Shown here: positions 17,549-26,699 of the stretch, piece by piece
Position numbering within the stretch: the stretch's first letter is position 1
How the letters are laid out: each line of letters opens with the position of its first letter
Source: Glaciimonas sp.
GTDB lineage: Bacteria; Pseudomonadota; Gammaproteobacteria; Burkholderiales; Burkholderiaceae_D
DNA length: 64,000 bases
Reading direction: 5' to 3'
NCBI GenBank assembly: GCA_012927625.1
Contig: JABBOV010000014.1
Location: 85,250-149,249 of the forward strand
Notes under the pieces: generated by a model
The model's input: only the letters and a program-made list of their open reading frames with translations
What the model was told of the DNA's origin: nothing
Database searches by the model: none
Position numbers and translations under genes: made by a program

Positions 17549-18127
17549 TCATGCGGCCAGCTGAGCGCAGCGCGATGTTCGTGTTTTCGCCTGAGGCTGT
17601 CCCATCAGCCAGGCGGTGATCGGCTCGACATTCATGGCCGCTGCCGTTGTCATATGCTGCAAGTGTGCCTTCGCCAATCCCCTGTAGCGGGTGCCCGCTA
17701 CGGTTAAACCGCCGGAGTGGTCAGCATGAATATGGGTGAGCAGGACAGTGTCGACGTCCTGGGGGCTATAACCGGCCGCATTGAGATTGGCGACCAGCTT
17801 TCCCGAAGTTGCGCCAAATAACTCACCTGCACCGGTGTCTACTAAAATGCGTTGCTTACCGGTATCGATCAAAAAGCAATTGATTGAAAGCTCGACCGGA
17901 AGTGTTTCGTGCGCACTTGCGTATTCGGCACGTACCACATCAGGTTTGCTCATGATCGAAGCCAGATCCCTGGGTGCGGTTCCGTCAGAAAGAACCGTTA
18001 TCTTGAAATCCCCAAGAGGCATTCGGTAATAGCCAGGCGCCTGAGTAAACGATTCGGCACTGGCGGGACCAGCAACCAGAGATAGCGCGGCTATGGTGGA
18101 AAATAAAAAACCCTGTAATGCCTTCAT
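17549..18127 (-). pseudogene. Metallo-beta-lactamase-fold protein, probably C-terminally truncated
   Basis: 193 residues from the ATG at 18125-18127, which is preceded by AGGA. Signal peptide ends ASA. The MBL fold begins normally (INCFLIDTGKQRILVDTGAG) and reaches the first metal motif LLTHIHADHSGGL near residue 135, then turns after TVAG into an unrelated tail. Exported relatives run to about 300 residues and have further metal-ligand His and Asp residues that are absent here. A truncated remnant is likely; its adjacent intact paralogue may supply the activity. The family includes lactonases and related hydrolases. Confidence 0.65.
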
Positions 18128-18242
18128 TGATGATCCTCGTTGATTGACGATGTACACCACGTCATGAAAACTGCCTGCTGCTTTAGGCACCAAGTTACTG
18201 TTTTGAAATGGATAAAAATCCGTCGCTGAGAGAGTTTGACTA

Positions 18243-19106
18243 TTAGATAAATTCCCAGTTGTAACGCCCCTGAGCCTCAGTAACACGACCAACAGAGGAT
18301 TCGGTGAAGTGGCTTGTGAATACCGTTGTACGATCTAAACAGGCTTGTTCCAGCAGCCTTTTACGGGATTTACGGGCTGCCAATTGCTGTCCACAGAACA
18401 TCGAATTCCAGTCAGAAAATGCCACTTGCAGCGGACTGTGCATGACGTCACCGCAGAACAATGCGATCTCATTGCCTGATTCGATACTGATGCTCATGTG
18501 CCCAGGGCTGTGCCCCGGAGTGGGATGAAATTTAATACCAGGCAAGAATTGCCCCCCCTGGTTAGCGATCACCTCCAACTGACCGGCATCGCGCACCGGG
18601 AGAATACTGTCGTCAAAAACCATCATGCGTGATGCCGCAGCAGGCGATTCGTAAAATGCCATCTCCGCGTTGGAGCACACGTAAGTCGCATTAACAAACG
18701 TAGGAACCCAGTGGTCACCGCTTAGAACGGTATTCCAACCAACATGGTCGACGTGCAAATGCGTATGCAAGACATAGTCAATCTCGGAGGGACGCACACC
18801 GGCCAAGATCAGATTTTCCATCCATGGGCTGTGTAACTGATGAAACAGGCTGCTGAAGGGACGGTCTTTTAAATTTCCCGAAGCGGTATCGATCAACAGT
18901 CGACAGTGCGGCGTTTCCACCAGCCAGCTGTGAATACTCATTTCAACCGCACTGTCTTGTGTCACCTCGGTGGCACCGGTTAAGGACTTTAATAACGCCG
19001 AAGTGGCATCTGGATAAAGTTGACTGACCGTTAAAGTGCGAAATATTTGTTCGGTGATTTTCGTTATTCGAATATCCCCAACGCGATAAACAGTGAAATT
19101 TTTCAT
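18243..19106 (-). CDS. MBL-fold hydrolase, AttM/AhlD-like
   Basis: 287 residues, full-length for the N-acyl-homoserine-lactonase-like and pyrimidine-degradation-type MBL proteins. Metal motif HTHLHVDHVGWN near residue 112, second His in PTPGHSPGHMSI near residue 201, Asp in ALFCGDVMHSPLQ near residue 220, and a terminal His in FTSHFTESSVGRV. No signal peptide, so cytoplasmic. The neighbours are a truncated exported MBL protein (downstream) and a LysR regulator (upstream, same strand). The substrate is unknown; lactone or ester hydrolysis is a guess from the family. Confidence 0.75.
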   Translation of the reverse strand: MKNFTVYRVGDIRITKITEQIFRTLTVSQLYPDATSALLKSLTGATEVTQDSAVEMSIHSWLVETPHCRLLIDTASGNLKDRPFSSLFHQLHSPWMENLILAGVRPSEIDYVLHTHLHVDHVGWNTVLSGDHWVPTFVNATYVCSNAEMAFYESPAAASRMMVFDDSILPVRDAGQLEVIANQGGQFLPGIKFHPTPGHSPGHMSISIESGNEIALFCGDVMHSPLQVAFSDWNSMFCGQQLAARKSRKRLLEQACLDRTTVFTSHFTESSVGRVTEAQGRYNWEFI

Positions 19107-19263
19107 GGCACCTTCTTTTTGATAACAACGTCATGATGCGGTTTAACTGAATTGGATGGCTCGCGGTGTAATCGCCCCGGGCCGAGAAACCGCTAGCCGA
19201 CTAGCCCTACTATCATTCAGGGTGTTGCGCAAGAAAATTGCCGTTTTATGCGGTCACTGATGC

Positions 19264-20172
19264 CTACCAGGCATCGCTCTTATTATTTTCGTGCAAGGCA
19301 TCGGTGAGTGCGTCTACAAATCTCAACAGCAAAGGGCTGTCGTTGTCGCGTCTGTAGGCAAAAACCAGCGGCATCGCAAGCGACAGGTCCGCGAGCTTGA
19401 GGAACCTGACAGACGCTGGTGGTCGGCCCAGATTTGCCGAATTCACCAAAGCAGCCCCCATGCCTGACCCAACCAGTGCAAGAATAGCCGACTCGGTCTG
19501 CTCCTCTTGCACCACATTAAGACTTATTCCTCGTTCGACACAGGTTGCCATGAGGTGGTCGTAGTAGACCGGATACACCCAACGCGGAAATGTAATAAAA
19601 GGACGCTCGGCGACCTCTTTTAAGGTGGTCTGATCACCGCTGAGATTCCAGTCAACGGGTATGGCCAACAACAGATCGTGCTGATCCAATCGAAGGGTGT
19701 TCAGCCCCTTAGAAAACGGCCGGTATTGGTAAACAAACCCACCATCGATTAATCCGTCTTCAATTCGCTGGATCTGCTCAGGCGTATTAAGTGGACTAAG
19801 CTCCAGGCTGGCACTCGGCGTTGCGACCTGAAAGTTTCTAAGTGCTTTAGGGACGATGCCATCCCAACAGCAGTTTTCTACGAACCCGAGTCGCAACCTG
19901 CCTACCCACCCTGTGGAGATACGCTTTGCCTTGCGCGCTGCGGCCTCCAAATCCGACATTAGCTTGTGTACATCAACCAAGAATGATTGGCCTGCGGTGG
20001 TCAGCGTCAAACCGCGAGGATGACGGTCGAACAGTTCCAGCCCAAGCTCTTTCTCAAGGTCATGGATCTGCCGCGAAACGGCGGGCTGCGTGACATGAAT
20101 ACGCTCTGAGGCAAGCCGAATGCTCTTATGCTCGGCGACGGCAATAAAATAACGCAGGTGACGCAGTTCCAT
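19264..20172 (-). CDS. LysR-family transcriptional regulator
   Basis: 302 residues. N-terminal HTH MELRHLRYFIAVAEHKSIR and RIHVTQPAVSRQIHDLEKEL, then a periplasmic-binding-protein-like effector domain (RLRLGFVENCCWDGIVPKAL, ESAILALVGSGMGAALVNS). The family usually senses an aromatic or small organic ligand and regulates a neighbouring gene; the MBL hydrolase 157 bp downstream on the same strand is the obvious candidate. It ends before a GMC-oxidoreductase scar, which may be the remains of a divergent target gene. Effector unknown. Confidence 0.85.
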   Translation of the reverse strand: MELRHLRYFIAVAEHKSIRLASERIHVTQPAVSRQIHDLEKELGLELFDRHPRGLTLTTAGQSFLVDVHKLMSDLEAAARKAKRISTGWVGRLRLGFVENCCWDGIVPKALRNFQVATPSASLELSPLNTPEQIQRIEDGLIDGGFVYQYRPFSKGLNTLRLDQHDLLLAIPVDWNLSGDQTTLKEVAERPFITFPRWVYPVYYDHLMATCVERGISLNVVQEEQTESAILALVGSGMGAALVNSANLGRPPASVRFLKLADLSLAMPLVFAYRRDNDSPLLLRFVDALTDALHENNKSDAW

Positions 20173-20237
20173 TATTTTTCCTTCGTTAAATGATTACACT
20201 CAACGCTTTACTCGAAATTCACTAAGGAATGACCCGC

Positions 20238-20403
20238 CCGCGTGCTGGATCAATACACGCACCTCGCCGGAATGTGGCTGATCGGCGAAGACATGCCGCG
20301 CGTCACCAACCGCGTTGCGCAAAACCCAACGTTAACCATCGTCAACCTGGCGATTGGGCAAGCCAATTATATTTCTGAATCTTTGAAGGCCCAAAGGATC
20401 TGA
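20238..20403 (+). pseudogene. GMC-type oxidoreductase remnant with internal deletion
   Basis: One open frame reads RVLDQYTHLAGMWLIGEDMP then RVTNRVAQNPTLTIVNLAIG and QANYISESLKAQRI, stop. The first part resembles the substrate-domain segment GxGEDLPxxxNRVTL of GMC flavoproteins, while NPTLTI-LA-RQADYI is their extreme C-terminus. About 100 or more residues between them are gone, in frame. It lies divergent from the LysR gene. Assignment by motif recall only. Confidence 0.45.
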
Positions 20404-20507
20404 CCGTATAAGTGTAAGCGTGACGCCAGCACCGTCTGTTCAATGCCTGCCGATTTGATCAAGATTGAGGATGACAGGACAAATTGTTTGTGCCCACAAA
20501 CGCAATC

Positions 20508-20912
20508 ATGGACACAATCATTCAATCCGCCATTCGCCCTGCAAAGCGCAGCAGTTACCGCCATCACACAGTCGAGTTCAAGCGTGCCGTCGTTCAGCAA
20601 TCATTGACCACCGACGCATCCGTCTCACGCATCGCACGCGAGCACAATGTTAATGCCAATCAATTGTTCACCTGGCGCAAACTGTTTAAGGAAGGCCTGC
20701 CCGGCGCCGCTCCCAGCCGGGACTGCACTCTGTTGCCGGTAGTAACGCTGGCCGAGTTGCCGCCCACTTCATCGCCACTGATGCGCAACAGTGCAATAAA
20801 GACTGGCGCTGCCGGCGTGATGCATCTTGAAGTGGGCAAGGCCCAGTTACGCCTGGAAGGCAGTGTCGATACGGCGACATTGGCGCTTGTCCTGGAGCAC
20901 TTGCTGCGATGA
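20508..20912 (+). CDS. tnpA: IS66 TnpA-like accessory protein
   Basis: 134 residues from the ATG at 20508. It has an HTH of the IS66 Orf1/IS3 OrfA type (HTVEFKRAVVQQSLTTDASV, REHNVNANQLFTWRKLF). The C-terminal part carries LPVVTLAE and EGSVDTATLALVLEHLLR, as in IS66 TnpA. Its TGA overlaps the tnpB start (ATGA), the normal IS66 coupling. Apparently intact, although the element is not functional overall. Confidence 0.85.
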   Translation: MDTIIQSAIRPAKRSSYRHHTVEFKRAVVQQSLTTDASVSRIAREHNVNANQLFTWRKLFKEGLPGAAPSRDCTLLPVVTLAELPPTSSPLMRNSAIKTGAAGVMHLEVGKAQLRLEGSVDTATLALVLEHLLR

Positions 20913-20962
20913 TAGGCCTGCCTGCAGGCACCCGGACCTGGACACCGTTGTCGGTGTTGTAA
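20909..20962 (+). pseudogene. tnpB: tnpB stub of IS66
   Basis: 17 codons, MIGLPAGTRTWTPLSVL then TAA. The first nine residues match the TnpB start (MIGLPAGTRIW). About 100 further residues of TnpB are missing; the sequence runs straight into the tnpC frame. Confidence 0.8.
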
Positions 20963-22297
20963 ACTTTCAATCCTGCGCGTAAACTGCGCGATACCGTATC
21001 AACGCTGGAACAGGCACTGAACGTGCGCACGCTGGAAATCGAGCAACTCAAGCTCCAGATCGCCAACCTCAGGCGCATGCAGTTTGGCCGCAAGTCCGAG
21101 AAACTGGACCGCAAGATCGAGCAACTCGAAACCCGCCTGGAAGACCTGATCGCCGAGGACGGCGCCACCGAACAGACAGAAACAGCGCCAGCGCTGACCC
21201 GGCGCAAGAAAGCGTGTGCCTGCTGCGACAGGATCGTTCAGGCACCGGCGCCGAGCCGCCCGATCGAACGCGGCATTGCCGGCCCGGGCTTGCTGGCCCA
21301 GATTCTGGTGGCGAAATTTGCTGACCATCAACCTTTGTACCGTCAATCGGCGATCTACGCCAGGGATGGCGTCGAACTGGATCGGTCGACGATGGCCCGA
21401 TGGGTCGGCGCTTGCGGCGCTTTGGTGCGTCCTCTGGTGGAGACGCTGCAACGCTACGTGCTGATGCCGGGCAAAGTGCATTCGGACGATACGACGATGC
21501 CGGTGCTCGCTCCCGGCAATGGCCAGACCAAGACCGGGCGCATGTGGGTGTATGTGCGCGACGATACGCGCTCGGGGTCCGCTGCAGCACCGGCGGCCTG
21601 GTTCGCCTATACGCCGAATCGCCAAGGTATCCATCCGCAGACCCATCTGGCCAATTTCAGCGGCGTGCTGCAAGCCGACGCTTACGCGGGTTACGACAAG
21701 GTATTTACCGATGGCAATGGGCGCGAAGCGGCGTGCATGGCGCCCGCCCGCCGCAAGATTCATGATTTGCATGTGCGCCGCGCAACCGTCACCACGACCG
21801 AGGCGCTGCGCAGAATCGGCCAGTTGTATGCGATTGAAGAGCAGATCCGCGGTCAGCCGCCGGACTGGCGCAAGCGCATACGGCAGGAACAATCACGCCC
21901 TCTGCTGGACGACTTCGAGGTCTGGTTGCGCATCCGCCTGCTGACGCTGTCGACCCAGTCCGATACGACCAAGGCAATCAATTACATGCTTAACCAGTGG
22001 CAGGCGCTGGTGTATTACTGCGGGGATGGCATCGCCGAAATTGACAACAACATCGCCGAGAATGCGCTGCGCGGCGTGGCTCTGGGTCGCAAGAATTTCA
22101 TGTTCCTTGGCTCCGACAGCGGCGGCGAACGGGCCGCCGCCATGTACTCGCTGATCGTCAGCGCTAAACTTAACGGGATTGATCCAAAGGCGTATTTGCG
22201 CCATGTCCTGACCCATATCGCTGACCATCAAATCAATCGGATCACCGATCTGTTGCCCTGGAATATCGCCAGCAAGTTAAAGCGCCAGGCTGACTAA
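20963..22297 (+). pseudogene. tnpC: IS66 TnpC transposase, shortened
   Basis: The frame is open from 20963; a GTG at 21023 gives 424 residues against about 510-530 for intact TnpC. The coiled N-terminus ([20 protein letters not shown]) is present, then LTRRK jumps to [20 protein letters not shown], skipping the usual segment with HLPRE and the first zinc-knuckle Cys pair (about 70 residues). The DDE core ([38 protein letters not shown]) is present, but the conserved WAHARRK reads MAPARRK. Likely inactive. Confidence 0.8.
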
Positions 22298-22581
22298 ACC
22301 ATCTGCACTATCGGAGACCCGATGTCAACGACGGTGCTGGCGTCACGCTTACCGACTAATCGAGTTTCATCAGTTGATACTATAAAAGTGAGCGCTCTCG
22401 AAAATTTCATCTTTCGCGGCTAAGGCCGAAAATATCCCATCTTCTGCGTCAAATCGACTCATCTTCTTTGGCAAAATCCTTGTTAAGTCTTTGATTCCGA
22501 CTTCTTACAATTTCACTTTCCATGTCACTTCACGGCGCATGCCCGGCATAGAAAAACCCCTGTCCACGAAAAACATGGAAA

Positions 22582-22643
22582 GTAGGGCGGGTGAAACCCG
22601 CGCAGTTTTATCGGGCGAAAAGCGCGGGTTTCACCAGACCTAC
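22582..22643. repeat. GTAG-type palindromic doublet, locus 2
   Basis: GTAGG followed by GCGGGT-GAA-ACCCGC, then an inverted unit GCGGGTTTCACC...CCTAC. Different stem sequence from locus 1, but the same GTAG head and head-to-head arrangement. Lies in the 514-bp gap between the IS66 and cysK, which holds no gene. Confidence 0.7.
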
Positions 22644-22666
22644 TACTGAATATTTTAAATATTTGA

Positions 22667-22730
22667 TGGAGTATATTTTACAGGCGCAATAATTACATGC
22701 TGAGGATGGCATTAAAAAAACGATACTCCC
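22667..22730. repeat. AT-rich intergenic element (copy 4 of 7)
   Basis: Left end TGGAGTATATTTTA, centre TACATGCTGAGGATGGCATT, right end AAAAAAACGATACTCCC. One of the clearest copies; the left and right ends are mutually inverted (GGAGTAT / ATACTCC). Confidence 0.6.
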
Positions 22731-22770
22731 GTATTATTTTATTTATAAAGAAGTATTTAAAACCGAAGCT

Positions 22771-22836
22771 GTAGGTGCGAACTTATTCACATTTCCCATT
22801 ATTCCGTGCGAATTAATGCGAATAAATTCGCACCTA
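22771..22836. repeat. GTAG-type palindromic doublet, locus 3
   Basis: GTAGGTGCGAA at the left and TTCGCACCTAC at the right are perfect inverted repeats of 11 bp, with a second related inverted unit (GTGCGAATTAATGCGAA) inside. It could also act as the terminator of cysK, whose stop codon is 31 bp away. Confidence 0.7.
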
Positions 22837-22866
22837 CAAAAATTGCTTCAGTTTGGCACCTGGCAC

Positions 22867-23844
22867 TCAGACCGGCAGGCCGCTGGCGTCGAACACGCCT
22901 TCGAACAATACCGAGCTCAGATAGCGCTCGCCTGAGTCCGGCAAAATGACCACGATAGTCTTACCCGCATTTTCGGCGCGTTTGGCCCATCGCACCGCCA
23001 CAGCGGCAGCCGCTCCGCAAGATATGCCGGACAAAATACCTTCTTCCCGCGCCAGACGACGGGTGAACTCGATCGCTTCTTCACTGCTTATGGTTTCGAT
23101 TGCATCTATCAGACTTAAATCGAGCACTTGCGGCACAAAGCCGGCGCCAATCCCTTGAATTTTATGCGGCCCCGGTTTCAGCGGTTCGCCGGCACGGGTT
23201 TGACTTAGCACGGGGCTGGTAGTCGGCTCAACTGCTACCGACAATACGTTGGCGCCTTTGGTTTTTTTAAAGAAACGCGCTACGCCGGTAATGGTGCCGC
23301 CGGTGCCGACGCCGGCTACAAATATATCCACGCGGCCGTTGGTGTCGGCCCAGATCTCCGGCCCGGTGGTTGCCTCGTGAATGGCCGGGTTCGCCGGATT
23401 CTTGAACTGTTGCAGCAATACATACTTGTCAGGGTCGGATGCGGCAATTTCCTCCGCCTTGGCGATGGCGCCGTTCATGCCTTTCATGCCGTCGGTCAGC
23501 ACCAGTTTTGCGCCATAGGCCAGCAACAGCTTGCGCCGTTCGATGCTCATGGTGTCCGGCATGGTCAGCGTTAGCGGGATGCCACGCGCGGCCGCGACAA
23601 ATGCGAGTGCGATGCCGGTGTTGCCGCTGGTAGGCTCTACCAGCTCTTTTCCTGGCCCGAGCAATCCGCGTTTTTCAGCATCGGCGATCATGGCGGCGCC
23701 AATCCGGCACTTCACCGAATACGCCGGATTACGGCCTTCAATTTTCGCCAGCACCGTGGCTGCCGCGCCGTCGGTTACTCGATTGAGCCGCACCAGCGGC
23801 GTGTGTCCGATTGACAGCGAATTATCTTCAAACCAGCCTGACAT
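22867..23844 (-). CDS. cysK: Cysteine synthase A (O-acetylserine sulfhydrylase)
   Basis: 325 residues. PLP lysine in [11 protein letters not shown] (Lys45), substrate loop [11 protein letters not shown], phosphate cradle [11 protein letters not shown] and C-terminal [16 protein letters not shown] are all present. It makes cysteine from O-acetylserine and sulfide (or thiosulfate in the CysM type; CysK is favoured by length and motifs). CysB-controlled in relatives. It stands alone between IS66 and IS21 debris, with REP-type repeats downstream. Confidence 0.9.
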   Translation of the reverse strand: MSGWFEDNSLSIGHTPLVRLNRVTDGAAATVLAKIEGRNPAYSVKCRIGAAMIADAEKRGLLGPGKELVEPTSGNTGIALAFVAAARGIPLTLTMPDTMSIERRKLLLAYGAKLVLTDGMKGMNGAIAKAEEIAASDPDKYVLLQQFKNPANPAIHEATTGPEIWADTNGRVDIFVAGVGTGGTITGVARFFKKTKGANVLSVAVEPTTSPVLSQTRAGEPLKPGPHKIQGIGAGFVPQVLDLSLIDAIETISSEEAIEFTRRLAREEGILSGISCGAAAAVAVRWAKRAENAGKTIVVILPDSGERYLSSVLFEGVFDASGLPV

Positions 23845-24183
23845 GGAAGCTCCCTTGGGTTATGGATGTAATGACCGGATGGATAAAAAGCCCGGCCGGC
23901 CGCTTGTGCACTTATGTTGCAAGTTGTGACTGTGAGGATACCCAAATTCAAATATTTGCCCAACGAATAAAAAGGCACTTCGATATTTGAAATGTGTATA
24001 AAGACATGATGCCCTATTTTGGGAGGTTGGCAGGTGTAGCAGGCAAATCGAACCCGCTATGAATGCCGCGTGAATAATGTACCACTTGAGCGCACTTGAG
24101 CCGGCGAGAATGCCGGGTTAAAAGTGTACCAATCCTAGCCTGTAGTCTTGTGTTCCTGAAGGGATATAAGAAAGGCGGAAAGG
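23845..24183. other. Gap upstream of cysK and of the IS21 scrap
   Basis: Holds the cysK promoter region on the minus strand. Near 24080-24140 there are repeated motifs (TACCACTTGAG, CACTTGAG, AAAGTGTACCA) that may be the degraded left end of the IS21 element whose istA begins at 24184. No gene is recognised. Confidence 0.4.
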
Positions 24184-24405
24184 ATGTTTCCAGTGGACTT
24201 ATACGCCAAGGTAAGGCGTGCGGTAATGGTCGAGAACAAGAGCGAGCGCGAGGTTGCACGCTATTTCGGCATTCACCGTAAAACCGTCAGGAAGATGTGT
24301 CAATTCGCCGTGCCGCCCGGCTATCGGCGAGCCCAGTCAGCAATCTCCCCCACATTAGCGCCATTTGCTGCCATCATCGACGCCATTCTGGAGGCCGATA
24401 AATGT
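24184..24405 (+). pseudogene. istA: istA fragment (IS21-family transposase, N-terminus only)
   Basis: About 74 residues: VDLYAKVRRAVMVENKSERE, ARYFGIHRKTVRKMCQFAVP and PGYRRAQS...FAAIIDAILEADK match the N-terminal HTH of IS21 IstA. Homology stops at EADK, where the sequence enters the 42-bp direct repeat at 24403. The remaining ~400 residues and istB are absent. Confidence 0.8.
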
Positions 24406-24444
24406 ACGGTGGGTTGAAAATCGCGCTTACATACCTTTGGCATT
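24403..24444. repeat. 42-bp direct repeat, left copy
   Basis: Matches 35976-36017 at 41 of 42 positions. It contains TGAAAATCGCGCTTAC, whose reverse complement starts with GTAAGCG, the IS66 terminus, followed by 14 bp (ATACCTTTGGCATT) shared by both copies outside the IS end. Marks the left edge of the respiratory/cation block. Confidence 0.85.
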
Positions 24445-24733
24445 TAGCGCGGCACCGAAGCCCGCCGAACCCGGAACGGTGAAAGTGCAAGGTTCCCCCT
24501 ACAAGCTTTTAGCTTGTTCACCGCGCCTATCTCCATCCATCGCCGCGTCAATGTGTGCTACCGCACAGACATCGATCGTGTCCCCCTCATACACTGTGGG
24601 GCAACATCGTTATTCGATGGTGGTGGACTTGTACATTCTCAAGAACCGCTCTACCACCAAGCTGAATAATAAGGACGCCGATTCTGCGGGTGAGCCACGG
24701 TCTGGGGCCAATTTGAAATAAGGAGAGCGTACT
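24445..24733. other. Gap upstream of the quinoprotein gene
   Basis: No gene recognised. Ends with AAGGAGAGCG ahead of the quinoprotein ATG, a good ribosome site. The promoter of the accessory respiratory cluster should lie here. Confidence 0.4.
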
Positions 24734-26527
24734 ATGAAGAGGTCTGCAATAGTCGCAAGTACGATCATCGGTGTAGGCATCGTCGTGGGCGGAGTGGTTT
24801 ATTTCAACTGGGATAAAGCCGTGCCAATGGCCGGCATGGCAATCAATTTCGTGCGGACGTTGACCGCACCGTCTGGCACAACGACAACAGAAGAAGCGGC
24901 ACCGTCAACGACTGCCGAGACCCCGATGAATGCGCGGACAACTGGGACCCTGCCGGCGGTAAGCGCCGATGATTGGCCGGGTTATAACAAGACACTCACC
25001 TCGGAGCGATACTCGCCGCTCAGCCAGATCAATAGGCAGAATGTCAGCAAGCTGCACGTTCTGTGCACCTACGACACCAAGCAGTACACAAGTTTCGAGG
25101 ACGGACCGATCATGGTGAACGGCGCTCTGATCGGCACGACAGAGCATGATATTTTCTCGCTCGACCCCGCCAACTGCCACGAGAATTGGCGCACGCATGA
25201 GGACTACAAACCCGGGAGCCTGCTCGCGGTCAATCGCGGCGCCGCCTATCTGGACGGAATGCTGTTTCGCGGCACCGAGGACGGGCGCGTGTTGGCTTAC
25301 GACTTCAAGACCGGTAAGCGCGTGTGGGAAACGACTGTCGCGAACCCGAAGCTCGGCGAGTCGACGCCTGCCGCTCCGATTGCCTGGGATGGGCTCGTCT
25401 TCATCGGCAATGCCGGGGGAGACAACAAAGGCATCAAGGGGCGTATGTACGCACTCGACGCAAAGACGGGCAAGATTGTCTGGGAGTTTTATCTCGTGCC
25501 CAAGACCCAGGGCGACGTGACTCGCGGTCCGCAAGGCACGACGCCACTCGACACGGCGACATGGAAAAACGCTGCGGGGACGCCGATAACTGGCGGTGGA
25601 ACGTGGACGTCTTACACCTTGGACCCGACCACCGGTCTGCTCTATGTTCCCGGCGGCAATCCAGCCCCTGACTTTGCGACCGGCCCACGCGAGGGCGCAA
25701 ATCTGTATTCCGGCTCGGTCGTTGTCCTCGATGCCAAGACGGGAGCTTATAAGAACCATTTCAAGCTGGTCCCCAAGGACTGGCACGATTGGGACGTCTC
25801 CGCGGCGCCGAGCTTGATACGTACACGAGGTGGCAAGAAACTGCTTTCGGTCGCACCCAAGGACGGACATCTGTATGGCTTCGATCTGGGTACCAACACG
25901 ATGCTGTACCGCACGCCGGTCACTCGCGTCGAGAACGCGGACGCAAGCTTCGCGGTCGGTAAGCCGGTCCATTTCTGCCCTGGCACGTCGGGCGGCGCGG
26001 AATGGAACGGCCCCGCGTACGATCCGGCGACCAATCTCATTATGATTGGAGAAGTTGATTGGTGTTTCACGGTGACGCTGCAGAAGGAGCAGGAGATTCA
26101 CGAGGTGGCATCCGGCAAGCCATGGTCCGCAATGGCCACGCACAATCCCTATCACACTTACGGCAAACCCGACTCATTCGGTGATTGGGCCGGGTGGGTC
26201 TACGCGGTCGACGCCGACACCGGTGCGTGGAAATGGCGTTTGAAGTCCAATTACCCGGTCCTGAGTGGCATGACCCCGACGGCGGGAGGTGTCGTGTTCT
26301 TAGGTGATATGGGCGGAAATTTCTATGCACTCGATGCCACCAACGGCCAAAAGCTATGGGGTCAGAAGATCGGCGGCGCGATCGGCGGCGGCGTGATCAC
26401 TTATACGGTGAATGGAACGCAAAAAGTTGCTGTTGCTCTTGGCTTTACATCGATCGTATGGCCCACAGAAGTTGTGACCGGGAAGATCGTTATCTTGGGG
26501 CTCGGTGACTCTTCGCCGAATCATTAA
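24734..26527 (+). CDS. PQQ-type quinoprotein dehydrogenase, membrane-anchored
   Basis: 597 residues. An N-terminal TM anchor (about 7-24, IVASTIIGVGIVVGGVVYF), a Thr/Ala-rich linker to about 75, then an eight-bladed propeller of the methanol/ethanol quinoprotein family (DWPGYNKTLTSERYSPLSQI, GRVLAYDFKTGKRVWET, GRMYALDAKTGKIVWEF, GNFYALDATNGQKLW docking motifs). Likely Ca2+/PQQ residues lie in GGNPAPDF and DWHDWDVS. The vicinal Cys-Cys ring typical of alcohol dehydrogenases is replaced (LLAVNRGAAY). No cytochrome c domain. It sits just upstream of a quinol oxidase operon, so electrons may pass through ubiquinone. Substrate unknown; no pqq biosynthesis genes are seen here. Confidence 0.75.
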   Translation: MKRSAIVASTIIGVGIVVGGVVYFNWDKAVPMAGMAINFVRTLTAPSGTTTTEEAAPSTTAETPMNARTTGTLPAVSADDWPGYNKTLTSERYSPLSQINRQNVSKLHVLCTYDTKQYTSFEDGPIMVNGALIGTTEHDIFSLDPANCHENWRTHEDYKPGSLLAVNRGAAYLDGMLFRGTEDGRVLAYDFKTGKRVWETTVANPKLGESTPAAPIAWDGLVFIGNAGGDNKGIKGRMYALDAKTGKIVWEFYLVPKTQGDVTRGPQGTTPLDTATWKNAAGTPITGGGTWTSYTLDPTTGLLYVPGGNPAPDFATGPREGANLYSGSVVVLDAKTGAYKNHFKLVPKDWHDWDVSAAPSLIRTRGGKKLLSVAPKDGHLYGFDLGTNTMLYRTPVTRVENADASFAVGKPVHFCPGTSGGAEWNGPAYDPATNLIMIGEVDWCFTVTLQKEQEIHEVASGKPWSAMATHNPYHTYGKPDSFGDWAGWVYAVDADTGAWKWRLKSNYPVLSGMTPTAGGVVFLGDMGGNFYALDATNGQKLWGQKIGGAIGGGVITYTVNGTQKVAVALGFTSIVWPTEVVTGKIVILGLGDSSPNH

Positions 26528-26699
26528 ATCGTACGCAGCTTTGATTCAGATAGTCTGACTCCAGGCGACACCACCTGCAAGGGGATTTACCTTGGAGCAA
26601 TGCTGATGTGAAAGAAAATCACGGCTACCCAGGCGACAGTTTTTTCGAACTCGCCGACGACCTTAGGCGAGGCGGCGGCTTTCTCAGGAAGGCACCATC

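Larger units (their letters stand above)
20414..22352 (+). mobile_element. IS66-family insertion sequence, degenerate
   Basis: Bounded by perfect 23-bp inverted repeats (GTAAGCGTGACGCCAGCACC and three more bases at 20414-20436; the reverse complement at 22330-22352). GTAAGCG is the standard IS66 terminus. It contains tnpA, a 17-codon stub of tnpB, and a shortened tnpC. The 8-bp flanks (GTATAAGT and CGACTAAT) do not match, so no target duplication is left. At about 1.94 kb it is shorter than a typical 2.4-2.7 kb IS66, consistent with the internal losses. Confidence 0.88.

Noticed and set aside
20964..20979. 15-bp match TTTCAATCCTGCGCG between the IS66 tnpB/tnpC junction and the outer tRNA-Phe scar at 44892
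   Set aside because: One match of this length is expected by chance among all pairs of positions in 64 kb, and the flanks do not extend it. No evidence of a further tRNA-derived site.
20406..22360. Target site duplication of the IS66 element
   Set aside because: The 8-bp flanks GTATAAGT and CGACTAAT do not match, so no duplication can be claimed; the flanks may have been rearranged.
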